A stretch of 13,905 nt of DNA from CAYVUM01 sp964454795. Its GTDB lineage: Bacteria; Pseudomonadota; Alphaproteobacteria; Rhodospirillales; Defluviicoccaceae. A program made the position numbers and the translations under genes. Shown here one piece after another: positions 6,977 to 13,905 of the stretch. How positions within the stretch are numbered: position 1 is the stretch's first letter; each line of letters starts with the position of its first letter. The stretch is from contig CAYVUM010000089.1 of NCBI GenBank assembly GCA_964454795.1, positions 1-13,905 on the forward strand, given 5' to 3'. Under the pieces are notes generated by a model. That model was not told where the DNA came from and did not search any database. It was given only the letters and a program-made list of their open reading frames with translations.

Positions 6977-7885
6977 TCAGCCCTCGTCCCGGGTGCCGCC
7001 GGGCTGGCCGGCCAGCGCCAGGGCACGGGCGTAAACGATCCGCTTCGCCACCCCGGTCTCGGCGGCAACCCGGCTCGCCGCTGCGCTGACCGAGTTTTCG
7101 GTAAGGGCCTGCTCGAGCAGCGCGTCGACCTCCCTCTCGTCGGGCGCGGCGGCGGGCGAGGGCGGTGCGATGACCAGGGTGATCTCGCCGCGCGGCGGCT
7201 CAGCGGCGGCCGCGGCGGCCGCCATCTCCGCCAGGGTGCCGGTGCGCACCTCCTCGAACTTCTTGGTCAGCTCCCGGGCAATTGTCACGTCCCGAAGACC
7301 GAACGCCGCCGCCATGTCCGCCAGCGAGGCCGCCAGCCGGGGTCCTGATTCGAACAGCACGAGGGTTGCCGGAACGCAGGCCAGCTCGCCGAGGAACCGC
7401 CGGCGCGACGCCGCCTTCGTGGGCGGAAAGCCGGCAAACAGGAACCGGTCGGTCGGCAGTCCGGCGACGCACAGCGCGCTCAGCACCGCTGAGGGTCCGG
7501 GGACCGGCACCACTGCCAGGCCGGCCTCGCGGCAGGCCCGCACCAGCCGGTAGCCGGGATCGGAAATCAGCGGCGTGCCGGCGTCCGAAACCAGGGCGAT
7601 CCGCTGCCCCGCAGCAACCCGCTCGATCAATCGTGGCAGAATTCGCGCCGCATTGTGGTCATGATAGGCGATGAGCGGCCGGGCTATCTGATGGATTGCC
7701 AGCAACCGTGCGGTCACCCGGGTGTCTTCGCAGGCAATCGCATCGCAGCCGGCGAGGACTGCGAGGGCACGCAGCGTGATGTCGCCGGCATTGCCGATCG
7801 GCGTCGCCACCACATAGAGGCCCGCCGTCAGGCCGCCGGGAGCTTTGCTGCCCGTGCGGTCCGCCTGTGGTTTACTTGGCGGCAC
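6977..7885 (-). CDS. rsmI: 16S rRNA (cytidine(1402)-2'-O)-methyltransferase RsmI
   Basis: RsmI uses S-adenosylmethionine to methylate the ribose 2'-O of C1402 in 16S rRNA, tuning decoding at the P site. The tetrapyrrole-methylase fold is clear: GLYVVATPIGNAGDITLRAL (22-41), CEDTRVTARLL (52-62), LVSDAGTPLISDPG (98-111), PVPGPSAVLSAL (127-138), FAGFPP (150-155) and FESGPRL (178-184). A C-terminal helix-turn-helix-like tail follows (ENSVSAAASRVAAETGVAKRIVY). I place the start at the GTG at 7885, giving 302 residues, close to the usual size. GAAGG lies about 10 nt upstream, and this leaves a 68-nt space to the divergent lipoprotein gene. An upstream ATG at 8062 would add 59 low-complexity residues and overlap that gene antisense, so I disfavour it. 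An Ala-rich run (223-228) reflects a GC-rich block near 7203-7222. Confidence 0.94.
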   Translation of the reverse strand: MPPSKPQADRTGSKAPGGLTAGLYVVATPIGNAGDITLRALAVLAGCDAIACEDTRVTARLLAIHQIARPLIAYHDHNAARILPRLIERVAAGQRIALVSDAGTPLISDPGYRLVRACREAGLAVVPVPGPSAVLSALCVAGLPTDRFLFAGFPPTKAASRRRFLGELACVPATLVLFESGPRLAASLADMAAAFGLRDVTIARELTKKFEEVRTGTLAEMAAAAAAAEPPRGEITLVIAPPSPAAAPDEREVDALLEQALTENSVSAAASRVAAETGVAKRIVYARALALAGQPGGTRDEG

Positions 7886-7953
7886 ATGACCGATACCTTC
7901 GCTGTCGGCAACCGGGCATGCGCTATCGGAATTGGAAGGGGTCGAGGCGGGCA

Positions 7954-9339
7954 ATGGCTGAAGCGATGCAGGTACGGGTGAACTCGCGGGCGCTTCCCGG
8001 CGGCGGCGCCCGTCGGCGGACGGCGTGGACCGGCGCTTGCCGGAGCGCGATTTATGCGACATGTCTCCTCATCCTTGCGGTGCTGGCGGCCGCCTGCGAA
8101 TCGACGGGAAATCGTAACACGGCGCCCGCGCCGGCCGAACCCCAGGCTTCAGCGGTCCAGCCGCCGGGTTCCGGGCCGCAGGCGATCACCGTCGCTGACG
8201 GCCCGCCCACCAACCTGCTCAGTGCCGACTCGCGGCTGGCGATCGATGCCGGCGGCGCCGACCCGGTTGCGGCCGGGGAAAACACGACCCGGGTGGCTGT
8301 GCTGCTGCCGCGCAGTGGCCGTCACGGCGATCTCGGCGAGGCGATGTGGAACGCCGCCCAGCTTGCCCTGTTCGACTTTGCCGGCGGCAGCTTCGAGCTG
8401 CTCCCCTACGATACCGCGGGCAATCCAGAGACGGCAGCCCAGGCCGCCCAGAAGGCTGTCGCTGAAGGCGCACGGCTGATCATCGGCCCGCTGCTCTCCG
8501 GCTCGACACGGGCGGTCGCCGAGCCGGCCCGCAACGCCGGTGTCCCGGTGATCTCGTTTTCCAGCGATGCCAGTGCTGCCAGCCCGGGCGTGTTCGTCAT
8601 GGGATTCACCCCCCAGGGCGAAGTTCGGCGAATTCTCCGCTACGCCCGCGATCGCGGTCTCGACCGGTTCGCGGTGATCACCCCTGATAACGCCTACGGT
8701 GCGGTGATTGCCCAGTCCGTCAATCAGACGGCGAACGCGCTGGGCAGTGAAGTGGTGCGGATCGACATGGTCGATCCCAACTCTCTCGATTTCTCGTCGG
8801 TGGTGGAGCGCCTTGCCAGCCAGGGCGCCGGTGCTGGCGGGGGCGCAGCGCCGACGGCGTCCTTCGAGGCGCTGATGATCGCGGAACTCGGCCAGCGGGT
8901 GGGGGCGGTCGCCGCCTACCTGCCGGCCTATGGCATCGGCGATACCGTCCAGATCCTCGGAACCGGCACCTGGGATCAGCCGCGGATCGGCAACGAACCG
9001 GCGCTGGTCGGCGGCTGGTACGCCTCGGCCGATCCCGCCTCACGGTCGGGATTCGTCGCCAAGTATCAGCAGGTTTACGGCGCCCGGCCGCCGCGGCTGG
9101 CCAGCCTCGCCTACGATGCCACCGCCCTCGCTGCGGTGCTTTCCCGCACCTACGGCGCCGCGGGCTTCGACCAGACCTTGCTCACCGCGCCGGGCGGCTT
9201 CTACGGCAGCGACGGCCTGTTCCGGTTCGGCCCGGACGGCGTCGCCGAGCGCGGTCTGGCGATCCTCGAGGTCGACCCGGGCGGCCCGCGGATTATCGAT
9301 CCGGCGCCCGGCCGTTTCGGCGCCGTTGCCGGCAGTTGA
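7954..9339 (+). CDS. LppC/LpoA-like penicillin-binding protein activator (lipoprotein)
   Basis: The 461-residue protein is a predicted outer-membrane lipoprotein of the LppC family. LpoA, the best-known member, stimulates the PBP1A peptidoglycan synthase from the outer membrane. A hydrophobic stretch (SAIYATCLLILAVLAAAC) ends in a lipobox with Cys48 as the predicted lipidated residue. A Pro/Ala-rich tether (49-110) follows. The rest resembles a periplasmic-binding type I fold: TRVAVLLPRSGRHGDLGEA (112-130), GARLIIGPLLSGST, VISFSSD, FVMGFTPQGEVRRIL, AVITPDNAYG and LASLAYDATAL. It lacks LpoA's N-terminal TPR half. I chose the ATG at 7954 (GAGG about 6 nt upstream). Other candidates are 7867, 7918, 7966 and a GTG at 7978. 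It diverges from rsmI and converges on hemW with a 9-nt gap. The PBP partner is not in the window. Confidence 0.87.
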   Translation: MAEAMQVRVNSRALPGGGARRRTAWTGACRSAIYATCLLILAVLAAACESTGNRNTAPAPAEPQASAVQPPGSGPQAITVADGPPTNLLSADSRLAIDAGGADPVAAGENTTRVAVLLPRSGRHGDLGEAMWNAAQLALFDFAGGSFELLPYDTAGNPETAAQAAQKAVAEGARLIIGPLLSGSTRAVAEPARNAGVPVISFSSDASAASPGVFVMGFTPQGEVRRILRYARDRGLDRFAVITPDNAYGAVIAQSVNQTANALGSEVVRIDMVDPNSLDFSSVVERLASQGAGAGGGAAPTASFEALMIAELGQRVGAVAAYLPAYGIGDTVQILGTGTWDQPRIGNEPALVGGWYASADPASRSGFVAKYQQVYGARPPRLASLAYDATALAAVLSRTYGAAGFDQTLLTAPGGFYGSDGLFRFGPDGVAERGLAILEVDPGGPRIIDPAPGRFGAVAGS

Positions 9340-9348
9340 CGGGTTCGC

Positions 9349-10521
9349 TCAGCGCAGCAGCGCTGCCAGCACGCTGTTCAGGCAAAGCCGGCCCGACGGG
9401 GTGGCGCGCAGGCCGGCCGCATCGGCGATCACGTAGCCGCCCTCCCTGAGGATGGCGAGCGCCGACGGGTCGATCGCCGCTTCGATGTCGAGGCCGGTCA
9501 GGGCGCGGAATCGGTCGCGGCGGATGCCGTCGGTGAGCCGAAGGCCGAAAATCATCAGCTCCTCGATCCGTTCCTCCCTGCTCAGCCGCACCGCCCGGGC
9601 GATCGCGGTGCCCGTGCGCTCCACTTCTTCCAGCCAGCGCCGCGGTGCGGGGGTCCGGGTCGTCGCCGCCGTCGTGCCGTCGGTGGTCAGCCGGCCATGG
9701 GCGCCAGGGCCGATGCCAAGGTAGTCACCGCCCTGCCAGATCAGCAGATTGTGGCGGCCCTCCGCCCCCGGCCGGGCGTGATTGGAGATCTCGTAGGCAG
9801 GCAGCCCGGCCGCGGCCAGACGATCAGCGGTCAGCTCGTGCAGGGCCGCTCCGGTGTCCTCGTCCGCGGCCGCAAGCCCGGCCTCATGGAAGGCGGTGCC
9901 GCGCTCGATGGTCAGCTGGTAGACGGAGAGGTGCTCACCGGCGAGGTCCACGGCGGTGTCCAGCTGCGCGCGCCAATCGGCTGCGGTCTGGCCGGGCAGG
10001 GCGGAGATCAGGTCGAAGGAGACACGGGGAAACGTCGTCGCGGCCGTGGCGATCGCGCGGCAGGCTCCGGCCGCATCATGGCCGCGGCCGAGGAACCGGA
10101 GCGCGGCGTCGTCAAACGACTGAACACCGAGCGAGACCCGGTTGACGCCGGCATCCCGGAAAGCGCGGAACCGCCCCGTCTCCACGGTTGACGGGTTCGC
10201 CTCCAGGGTGATTTCCGGATCGGACCCGTGTGGCCAGCACGCGCGGACCGCCGCGATCAGCGCGCCTGCCGTCTCCGGCTCCATGAGAGACGGGGTGCCA
10301 CCGCCGAAAAACACTGTGGCGACCGGACGGTGAGCCGTCGCCGCGGCTTCGCCGGCCAGCTCGCGGAGCAGCGCCTTCCGCCAGCGGCGCTGGTCGATGG
10401 CGTCAGCGGCGTAGCTGTTGAAGTCGCAGTAGGGGCATTTCGACCGGCACCACGGCCAGTGGATATAGATCGACAACGGCTCGCCGGCGGCGGCTGCCGC
10501 GACGGTCACGGCCGTATGCAC
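9349..10521 (-). CDS. hemW: Radical SAM family heme chaperone HemW
   Basis: HemW binds heme and a [4Fe-4S] cluster and delivers heme to respiratory enzymes. It resembles coproporphyrinogen dehydrogenase HemN and is often annotated as such. The 390-residue protein shows IYIHWPWCRSKCPYCDF (18-34), with Cys25, Cys29 and Cys32 forming the CxxxCxxC cluster motif. It also has FFGGGTPSL (71-79), ITLEANP (104-110), GVNRVSLGVQS (125-135), FLGRGH (143-148), HNLLIWQGGDYLGIGPGAHG and a C-terminal helical domain. The length and HN-x(3)-W motif favour HemW over HemN. The start is a GTG at 10521, overlapping rdgB by 16 nt. A GTG at 10509 would give a classic GTGA 4-nt overlap, remove only four residues and is about equally likely. 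Translational coupling to rdgB follows either way. Confidence 0.95.
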   Translation of the reverse strand: MHTAVTVAAAAAGEPLSIYIHWPWCRSKCPYCDFNSYAADAIDQRRWRKALLRELAGEAAATAHRPVATVFFGGGTPSLMEPETAGALIAAVRACWPHGSDPEITLEANPSTVETGRFRAFRDAGVNRVSLGVQSFDDAALRFLGRGHDAAGACRAIATAATTFPRVSFDLISALPGQTAADWRAQLDTAVDLAGEHLSVYQLTIERGTAFHEAGLAAADEDTGAALHELTADRLAAAGLPAYEISNHARPGAEGRHNLLIWQGGDYLGIGPGAHGRLTTDGTTAATTRTPAPRRWLEEVERTGTAIARAVRLSREERIEELMIFGLRLTDGIRRDRFRALTGLDIEAAIDPSALAILREGGYVIADAAGLRATPSGRLCLNSVLAALLR

Positions 10522-11105
10522 CCGGCCACCAGCCGGGCGAACGCGGCGGCACGATGGCTGATCCGGTGCTTCTCGGCCGGATCCATCTCCCCGAAGGTGA
10601 CGTCATGGCCGTTGGCGACGAACATCGGGTCATAGCCGAAGCCGCGGTCGCCGCGCGGTGGCCAGATCAGCCGGCCGTGGACCTCGCCCTCGAACACCTC
10701 GGTGTGGCCGTCCGCCCAGGCCAGCGCCAGCGCGCAGACGAAGGAGGCGCGGCGGTCGGACTTGCCGGCGAGCGCCGCCTCGAGCGTTTCCATCGCCAGG
10801 GTGAAATCCTTGGCCGGCCCGCCCCAGCGCGCCGAGTGGATGCCGGGTGCGCCGCCAAGGGCCGGGACGACCAGGCCGGAATCGTCGGCGAGCGCCGGCC
10901 GGCCGCTCCCCGCCGCTGCTGCTTCCGCCTTGATCCGGGCGTTGTCGACAAAGGTTGCGCCCGTTTCCTCCGGTTCAGGCAGGCCAAGGGCGCCGGCGGC
11001 GGTGACGCTGATGCCGAACGGTTCGAGCAGCTCGCCGATCTCGCGGACCTTGCCAGGATTATGGCTGGCGATCACCAGCGGCTCGCCGGCGAGCAGGCGC
11101 GGCAT
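10506..11105 (-). CDS. rdgB: RdgB/HAM1 family XTP/dITP pyrophosphatase
   Basis: RdgB hydrolyses non-canonical purine triphosphates (dITP, ITP, XTP) to monophosphates and keeps deaminated bases out of DNA and RNA. The 199-residue length is typical. Motifs are SHNPGKVREI (14-23) for triphosphate binding, EPEETGATFVDNARIKA (44-60), the metal/catalytic ADDSGLVV (73-80), PGIHSARWGG (87-96), GFGYDPMF, and HRISHRAAAF near the C-terminus for base recognition. The ATG lies 12 nt after rph, and the gene's end overlaps hemW, so rph-rdgB-hemW reads as one operon. No key residue is missing. Confidence 0.97.
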   Translation of the reverse strand: MPRLLAGEPLVIASHNPGKVREIGELLEPFGISVTAAGALGLPEPEETGATFVDNARIKAEAAAAGSGRPALADDSGLVVPALGGAPGIHSARWGGPAKDFTLAMETLEAALAGKSDRRASFVCALALAWADGHTEVFEGEVHGRLIWPPRGDRGFGYDPMFVANGHDVTFGEMDPAEKHRISHRAAAFARLVAGCIRP

Positions 11106-11117
11106 GACCGTCCCCGC

Positions 11118-11858
11118 TCAGTCCAGGCCGAGGACCTGGCGTTGCAGCAACACCAGCTCGCCGATGCCCGTCCTGGCGAGGGCGAGCAGCGCCAGGAATT
11201 GCTCCTCGGTGAACGGCGTCGCCTCGGCGGTGCCCTGAATCTCGACGATCCCGCCCCGGCCGGTGATCACGAAGTTGGCGTCGGTGGCGGCATTGCTGTC
11301 TTCGGCGTAGTCGAGGTCGAGGATCGCCGTCTGCTGATAGAGGCCGCAGGAGACCGCTGCAACTTGGTCGGTCAGCGGGATCGTGGTCAGCAGGCCGAGG
11401 TCGGTCAGTCGCCGGAATGCCAGGTAGAGGGCAACGTAGCCGCCGGTGATCGCCGCGGTGCGGGTGCCGCCGTCGGCCTGGAGAACGTCGCAGTCGACCC
11501 GCACCTGCATCTCGCCCATGGCCGGGAGGTCGGTCACGGCGCGCAGCGAGCGGCCGATCAGCCGCTGAATCTCCTGAGTGCGCCCGGACTGCCGGCCCTG
11601 GGCGGCCTCTCGGGCGGTGCGCTCGGTGGTGGCCCGGGGCAGCATGCCGTATTCGGCGGTCACCCAGCCGCGGCCGGTATCCCGCAGCCAGCCGGGGGTG
11701 CGGTCCTCGACGGTGGCGGTGCAGAGCACCTGGGTGTCGCCGAACCGGATCAGGCAGGATCCTTCGGCATGCTTGTTCACATCGATGTCGATCCTCACCG
11801 CGCGCAGGGCGTCGGCGCCACGACCGAACGGACGGAGGAGGGAGCCGGGGTCATCCAT
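11118..11858 (-). CDS. rph: Ribonuclease PH
   Basis: RNase PH is a phosphorolytic 3'-5' exoribonuclease that trims tRNA 3' ends and works as a hexameric ring in the cytoplasm. The 246 residues compare with about 238 in typical members. The extra residues are at the N-terminus, before the RPFGR block (9-13) that normally reads RPSGR. Other motifs are HAEGSCLIRFGDTQVLCTA (30-48), GWVTAEYGMLPRAT (64-77), GRQSGRTQEIQRLIGRSLRAV (88-108), CDVLQADGGTRTAAITG (123-139), with the phosphate-binding GGTRT, and EDSNAATDANFVITG (186-200) with the conserved aspartates 187 and 193. The ATG at 11858 has AGGG about 8 nt upstream. It is the first gene of rph-rdgB-hemW and diverges from hrcA across 168 nt. Confidence 0.97.
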   Translation of the reverse strand: MDDPGSLLRPFGRGADALRAVRIDIDVNKHAEGSCLIRFGDTQVLCTATVEDRTPGWLRDTGRGWVTAEYGMLPRATTERTAREAAQGRQSGRTQEIQRLIGRSLRAVTDLPAMGEMQVRVDCDVLQADGGTRTAAITGGYVALYLAFRRLTDLGLLTTIPLTDQVAAVSCGLYQQTAILDLDYAEDSNAATDANFVITGRGGIVEIQGTAEATPFTEEQFLALLALARTGIGELVLLQRQVLGLD

Positions 11859-11904
11859 GCCGCGACCCTAGCCCCCGCCGGCGGTGCGGTAAACCCCGGC
11901 CGCG

Positions 11905-11933
11905 TTGACGGCTTCCGGCCCGGCAACTAAATC
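11905..11933 (+). promoter_or_regulatory. Candidate sigma70-like promoter for hrcA-grpE
   Basis: TTGACG (11905-11910) matches five of six bases of the -35 consensus. After a 17-nt spacer comes TAAATC (11928-11933), a weak -10 match (three of six). It lies in the rph/hrcA divergent gap and would give an hrcA leader of about 87 nt to the GTG at 12027. No CIRCE operator and no convincing heat-shock sigma32 sequence was seen in the same gap. This is a by-eye match only. Confidence 0.35.
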
Positions 11934-12026
11934 TCCAGCGCTCGTTGAAGCGGCCGGTTGCGGTCGGCCGCCCCGCGTCCGGAGAGACCGGCTCCGTTCG
12001 TTCCTTTGAGACGGCGCGGGGTACGG

Positions 12027-13088
12027 GTGAGTGCCGCGGATCAAGAGCCGATGACGATCATCGAACTGAATGAGCGCTCGCGCACGATCTTTCGCCAGAT
12101 CGTCGACGACTACCTGGAAGGCGGGGAGCCGATCGGCTCCCGGACCCTGTCCAAGCGCCTGCCGATCAATCTCTCGCCCGCCACCATCCGCAACGTCATG
12201 GCTGATCTGGAAGACCTGGGTCTGCTCCACGCCCCGCACACCTCGGCGGGCCGTGTCCCTACCGAAGTGGGGCTGCGGCTGTTCGTAGACGGGTTGCTCG
12301 AGGTGGGTGATATCAGCGACGAGGACCGCGCCAATCTCACCGCCCAGTGCGCCGGGCTCGGGACCAGCGTCGAAGGCTTGCTCGAGAAGGCGACCGCGGC
12401 ACTGTCGGGCCTCTCCAATCAGGCGAGCGTGGTGGTGGCACCGCGAACCGAGGGACCGCTCCGCCATATCGAGCTGGTCAACCTCAATCCGGGCCGGGCG
12501 CTGGTGGTGCTTGTCCGGGAATCGGGGGTGGTTGAGAACCGGATCATCGAGACGCCCCGGGATGTGCCGCCCTCGGCGCTGGTCGAGGCCTCCAACTACC
12601 TGAGTGCCCGGCTGGTTGGCCGCACCCTGGAGGAGGCGCTGACTGAGATCCGCGCGGAGCTCAAGTCCCACCGGGCGCAGCTCGACGAGCTCGCCCGCAA
12701 CGTTGTCAATGCCGGGCTCGCCGTTTGGTCGGGCGAGGAAAGCGGCGGGGCGCTGATCGTCCGCGGCCAGGCGAACCTGCTCGACGATATCCATGCGATC
12801 GGCGAGCTTGAGCACATCCGCAGCCTGTTCGCCACCCTGGAGACCAAGGAGATGATGCTCAAGGTCCTGTCGATGGTTGACGCCGCCGACGGGGTGCAGA
12901 TCTTCATTGGTGCCAGCAACGAGTTGTTCACGTTGACCGGCTGTACGCTGATCGTTAGCCCGTTCCGGGATAAAAGCCGGTGCATTATCGGCGCGATCGG
13001 TGTAATCGGGCCGACCCGGATGAACTATGCACGGATCATTCCGATGGTCGACTACACTGCCAAACTTGTCGGCAGGGTAATTGGCTGA
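12027..13088 (+). CDS. hrcA: Heat-inducible transcriptional repressor HrcA
   Basis: HrcA represses chaperone genes by binding CIRCE operators and is kept active by GroEL. Starting at the GTG at 12027 the protein has 353 residues. The N-terminal winged-helix domain is clear: ELNERSRTIFRQIVDDYLEG (13-32), EPIGSRTLSKRL (34-45), SPATIRNVMADLEDLGLL (50-67) and HTSAGRVPTEVGLRLFVD (71-88). The GAF-like and dimerisation regions follow, ending with ETKEMMLKVL, VQIFIGASNE, LIVSPF, IGAIGVIGPTRMNY and TAKLVGRVIG. Alternative starts are a TTG at 11958 and an ATG at 12051. The ATG begins at the conserved region but has a poor ribosome-binding site, so the exact start is uncertain. It is followed 28 nt later by grpE, the usual alphaproteobacterial pair. 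Whether it regulates itself is not shown by the DNA. Confidence 0.95.
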   Translation: MSAADQEPMTIIELNERSRTIFRQIVDDYLEGGEPIGSRTLSKRLPINLSPATIRNVMADLEDLGLLHAPHTSAGRVPTEVGLRLFVDGLLEVGDISDEDRANLTAQCAGLGTSVEGLLEKATAALSGLSNQASVVVAPRTEGPLRHIELVNLNPGRALVVLVRESGVVENRIIETPRDVPPSALVEASNYLSARLVGRTLEEALTEIRAELKSHRAQLDELARNVVNAGLAVWSGEESGGALIVRGQANLLDDIHAIGELEHIRSLFATLETKEMMLKVLSMVDAADGVQIFIGASNELFTLTGCTLIVSPFRDKSRCIIGAIGVIGPTRMNYARIIPMVDYTAKLVGRVIG

Positions 13089-13116
13089 CGACCGGAGAGA
13101 GGAGACAGACATCGCG

Positions 13117-13854
13117 ATGCCGGAGACCAAAGACGCTCAAAACAACCCTGAGCCGGCCACGCCCGAAGCTGCCGCCGGGGCTGCGCCGGAGCAGGCGGCC
13201 GCAGGCGAGCCGGGGTCGGCGACGGCCGAGACCGGCGGCGATGACCTCGTTGCCAAGGTCGCCGAGCTGGAAGCGGAACTGGTTCGTCTCGACGATGTCT
13301 GGAAACGGGCTGTGGCCGAGACAGAGAATCTGCGCCGCCGGGCGGCGCGGGAGAAGGCGGACGAGCGGAAGTATGCGATGACCCAGTTCGCCCGCGACGT
13401 TCTGCCCGTCGCTGACAACCTCCACCGCGCCTTGCAGGCCATCGATCCGGCGGCGCGCGCCGCCGATCCGGCGCTCGATGCCCTGGTCGTGGGGGTCGAG
13501 ATGACCGCCAAGGTGCTGGCCGATGCTTTCGAGCGTCATGGCGTGACGCCGATCCCGGCCGAGGGCGAGCGCTTTGATCCGCATGTCCATGAGGCGATGT
13601 TCGAGGTTCCGGATGAGTCCGTTCCGGCCGGAACGGTCGTGCAGGTGATCGAGCCCGGTTACCGGATTCATGACCGGCCGCTCCGTCCGGCGAAAGTCGG
13701 CGTCGCCCGCGGTGGACCGAAGCCGGCACCGTCGCCGGCAGGCGGGAGCCGGCCGGAGGAGTCAGCCTCCGGAGCCGGGACATCCCCCTACGATCGCTCT
13801 GCCGACGCCTCGTCCGGCGATGGAGCCGGCCGGCGCTACGACGAGAAACTCTAG
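13117..13854 (+). CDS. grpE: Nucleotide exchange factor GrpE
   Basis: GrpE is the cytoplasmic co-chaperone that drives ADP release from DnaK. The 245-residue protein has an acidic, Ala/Pro-rich disordered head (1-42). A long coiled-coil helix follows (about 44-90, including AETENLRRRAAREKADERKYA). The helical bundle contains FARDVLPVADNLHRAL (91-106). The C-terminal beta domain contains RFDPHVHEAMFEVPD (152-166), GTVVQVIEPGYRIHDRPLRPAKVGVARGG (172-200). A low-complexity tail of about 45 residues (201-245) makes it longer than many homologues. I chose the ATG at 13117; AGGAG lies 12 nt upstream, rather far. An in-frame TTG at 13081 would overlap the hrcA stop and add 12 residues. dnaK is not in the window. 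Confidence 0.95.
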   Translation: MPETKDAQNNPEPATPEAAAGAAPEQAAAGEPGSATAETGGDDLVAKVAELEAELVRLDDVWKRAVAETENLRRRAAREKADERKYAMTQFARDVLPVADNLHRALQAIDPAARAADPALDALVVGVEMTAKVLADAFERHGVTPIPAEGERFDPHVHEAMFEVPDESVPAGTVVQVIEPGYRIHDRPLRPAKVGVARGGPKPAPSPAGGSRPEESASGAGTSPYDRSADASSGDGAGRRYDEKL

Positions 13855-13861
13855 AGCAGAT

Positions 13862-13902
13862 CCCGATCAGATTGAATCGCTTTGCGATCCAATCTGATCG
13901 GG
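13862..13902. repeat. 41-nt near-perfect palindrome immediately after grpE
   Basis: The left arm CCCGATCAGATTG (13862-13874) and right arm CAATCTGATCGGG (13890-13902) are exact reverse complements. Inside them, ATCGC (13876-13880) and GCGAT (13884-13888) pair around a TTT loop, leaving only one A/C mismatch. The whole can form an 18-bp hairpin. It begins 8 nt after the grpE stop codon. The DNA preceding it, TCTAGAGCAGAT, contains that stop. No T-run is visible before the window ends 3 nt later. It could be a transcription terminator or a member of a dispersed intergenic palindromic repeat family. The high AT content relative to its surroundings favours the repeat-element reading. Confidence 0.75.
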
Positions 13903-13905
13903 TGA

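Noticed and set aside
7199..7222. GC-only GGCGGCCGC-type repeat in rsmI
   Set aside because: It lies in frame within rsmI and simply encodes an Ala-rich linker.
10554..11930. Long plus-strand open frame antisense to rdgB and rph
   Set aside because: The minus strand encodes two unmistakable conserved enzymes. The opposite frame is open only because stop codons are rare in GC-rich DNA, and it shows no family motif.
11945..11974. TTGAA ... CCCC as a heat-shock sigma32 promoter for hrcA
   Set aside because: The spacing between the elements is about 21 nt, too long for the sigma32 consensus, and the -10 match is poor in a C-rich region.
12029..12034. GAGTGC resembling the right half of a CIRCE operator at the hrcA start
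   Set aside because: The expected left arm nine bases upstream (12011-12019) reads ACGGCGCGG and does not match TTAGCACTC, so this is a chance half-site.
11868..13130. Long minus-strand open frame antisense to hrcA
   Set aside because: It is a shadow of hrcA in GC-rich sequence, with Arg/Ala/Gln-rich composition and no recognisable domain.
1..13905. A novel defence, mobile or biosynthetic system
   Set aside because: Every sizeable gene belongs to a recognisable chromosomal family with consistent composition. No integrase, transposase, repeat array, toxin-antitoxin pair or unexplained gene cluster was seen.

Overview
The window is GC-rich bacterial chromosome, densely packed with housekeeping genes. 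Gene order and protein features point to an alphaproteobacterium, probably of the Rhodospirillales type: purL-bolA-grxD, the lppC/rsmI-yraN-gshB block, and hemW-rdgB-rph divergent from hrcA-grpE. This assignment rests on gene order and protein resemblance recalled from family knowledge, not on a search.

Layout. Bases 1-2293 (+) hold the 3' two thirds of purL (purine synthesis), then a small BolA protein and a monothiol CGFS glutaredoxin, a known Fe-S partner pair. Bases 2311-3630 (+) encode an exported protease-like protein with three parts: a 17-kDa surface-antigen-like module, a peptidoglycan-binding module and a trypsin/HtrA-like domain with an intact catalytic triad. It converges on a minus-strand block from 3676 to 7885. 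In transcription order that block is rsmI (16S rRNA 2'-O-methyltransferase), yraN (UPF0102), gshB (glutathione synthetase), a class II aldolase overlapping gshB by 14 nt, and a DUF3616 protein. Diverging from rsmI, 7954-9339 (+) encodes an LppC/LpoA-like lipoprotein, a predicted activator of peptidoglycan synthases. Bases 9349-11858 (-) carry rph, rdgB and hemW in transcription order, tightly spaced or overlapping. Bases 12027-13854 (+) carry hrcA and grpE, the heat-shock repressor and the DnaK nucleotide-exchange factor. The window ends in a long near-perfect palindrome just after grpE.

Functional themes are thiol/Fe-S handling (bolA, grxD, gshB), RNA and nucleotide maintenance (rph, rdgB, rsmI, purL), envelope biology (the protease and the LppC protein) and protein folding (hrcA, grpE). 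Intergenic space is short. The only non-coding signals I can support are two sigma70-like promoter candidates (upstream of gshB and of hrcA), a leader hairpin before the DUF3616 gene, and the terminal palindrome.

I found no mobile element, CRISPR array, RNA gene or defence system. I do not see a convincing new biological system. The most unusual items are the terminal palindrome and the three-module exported protease.
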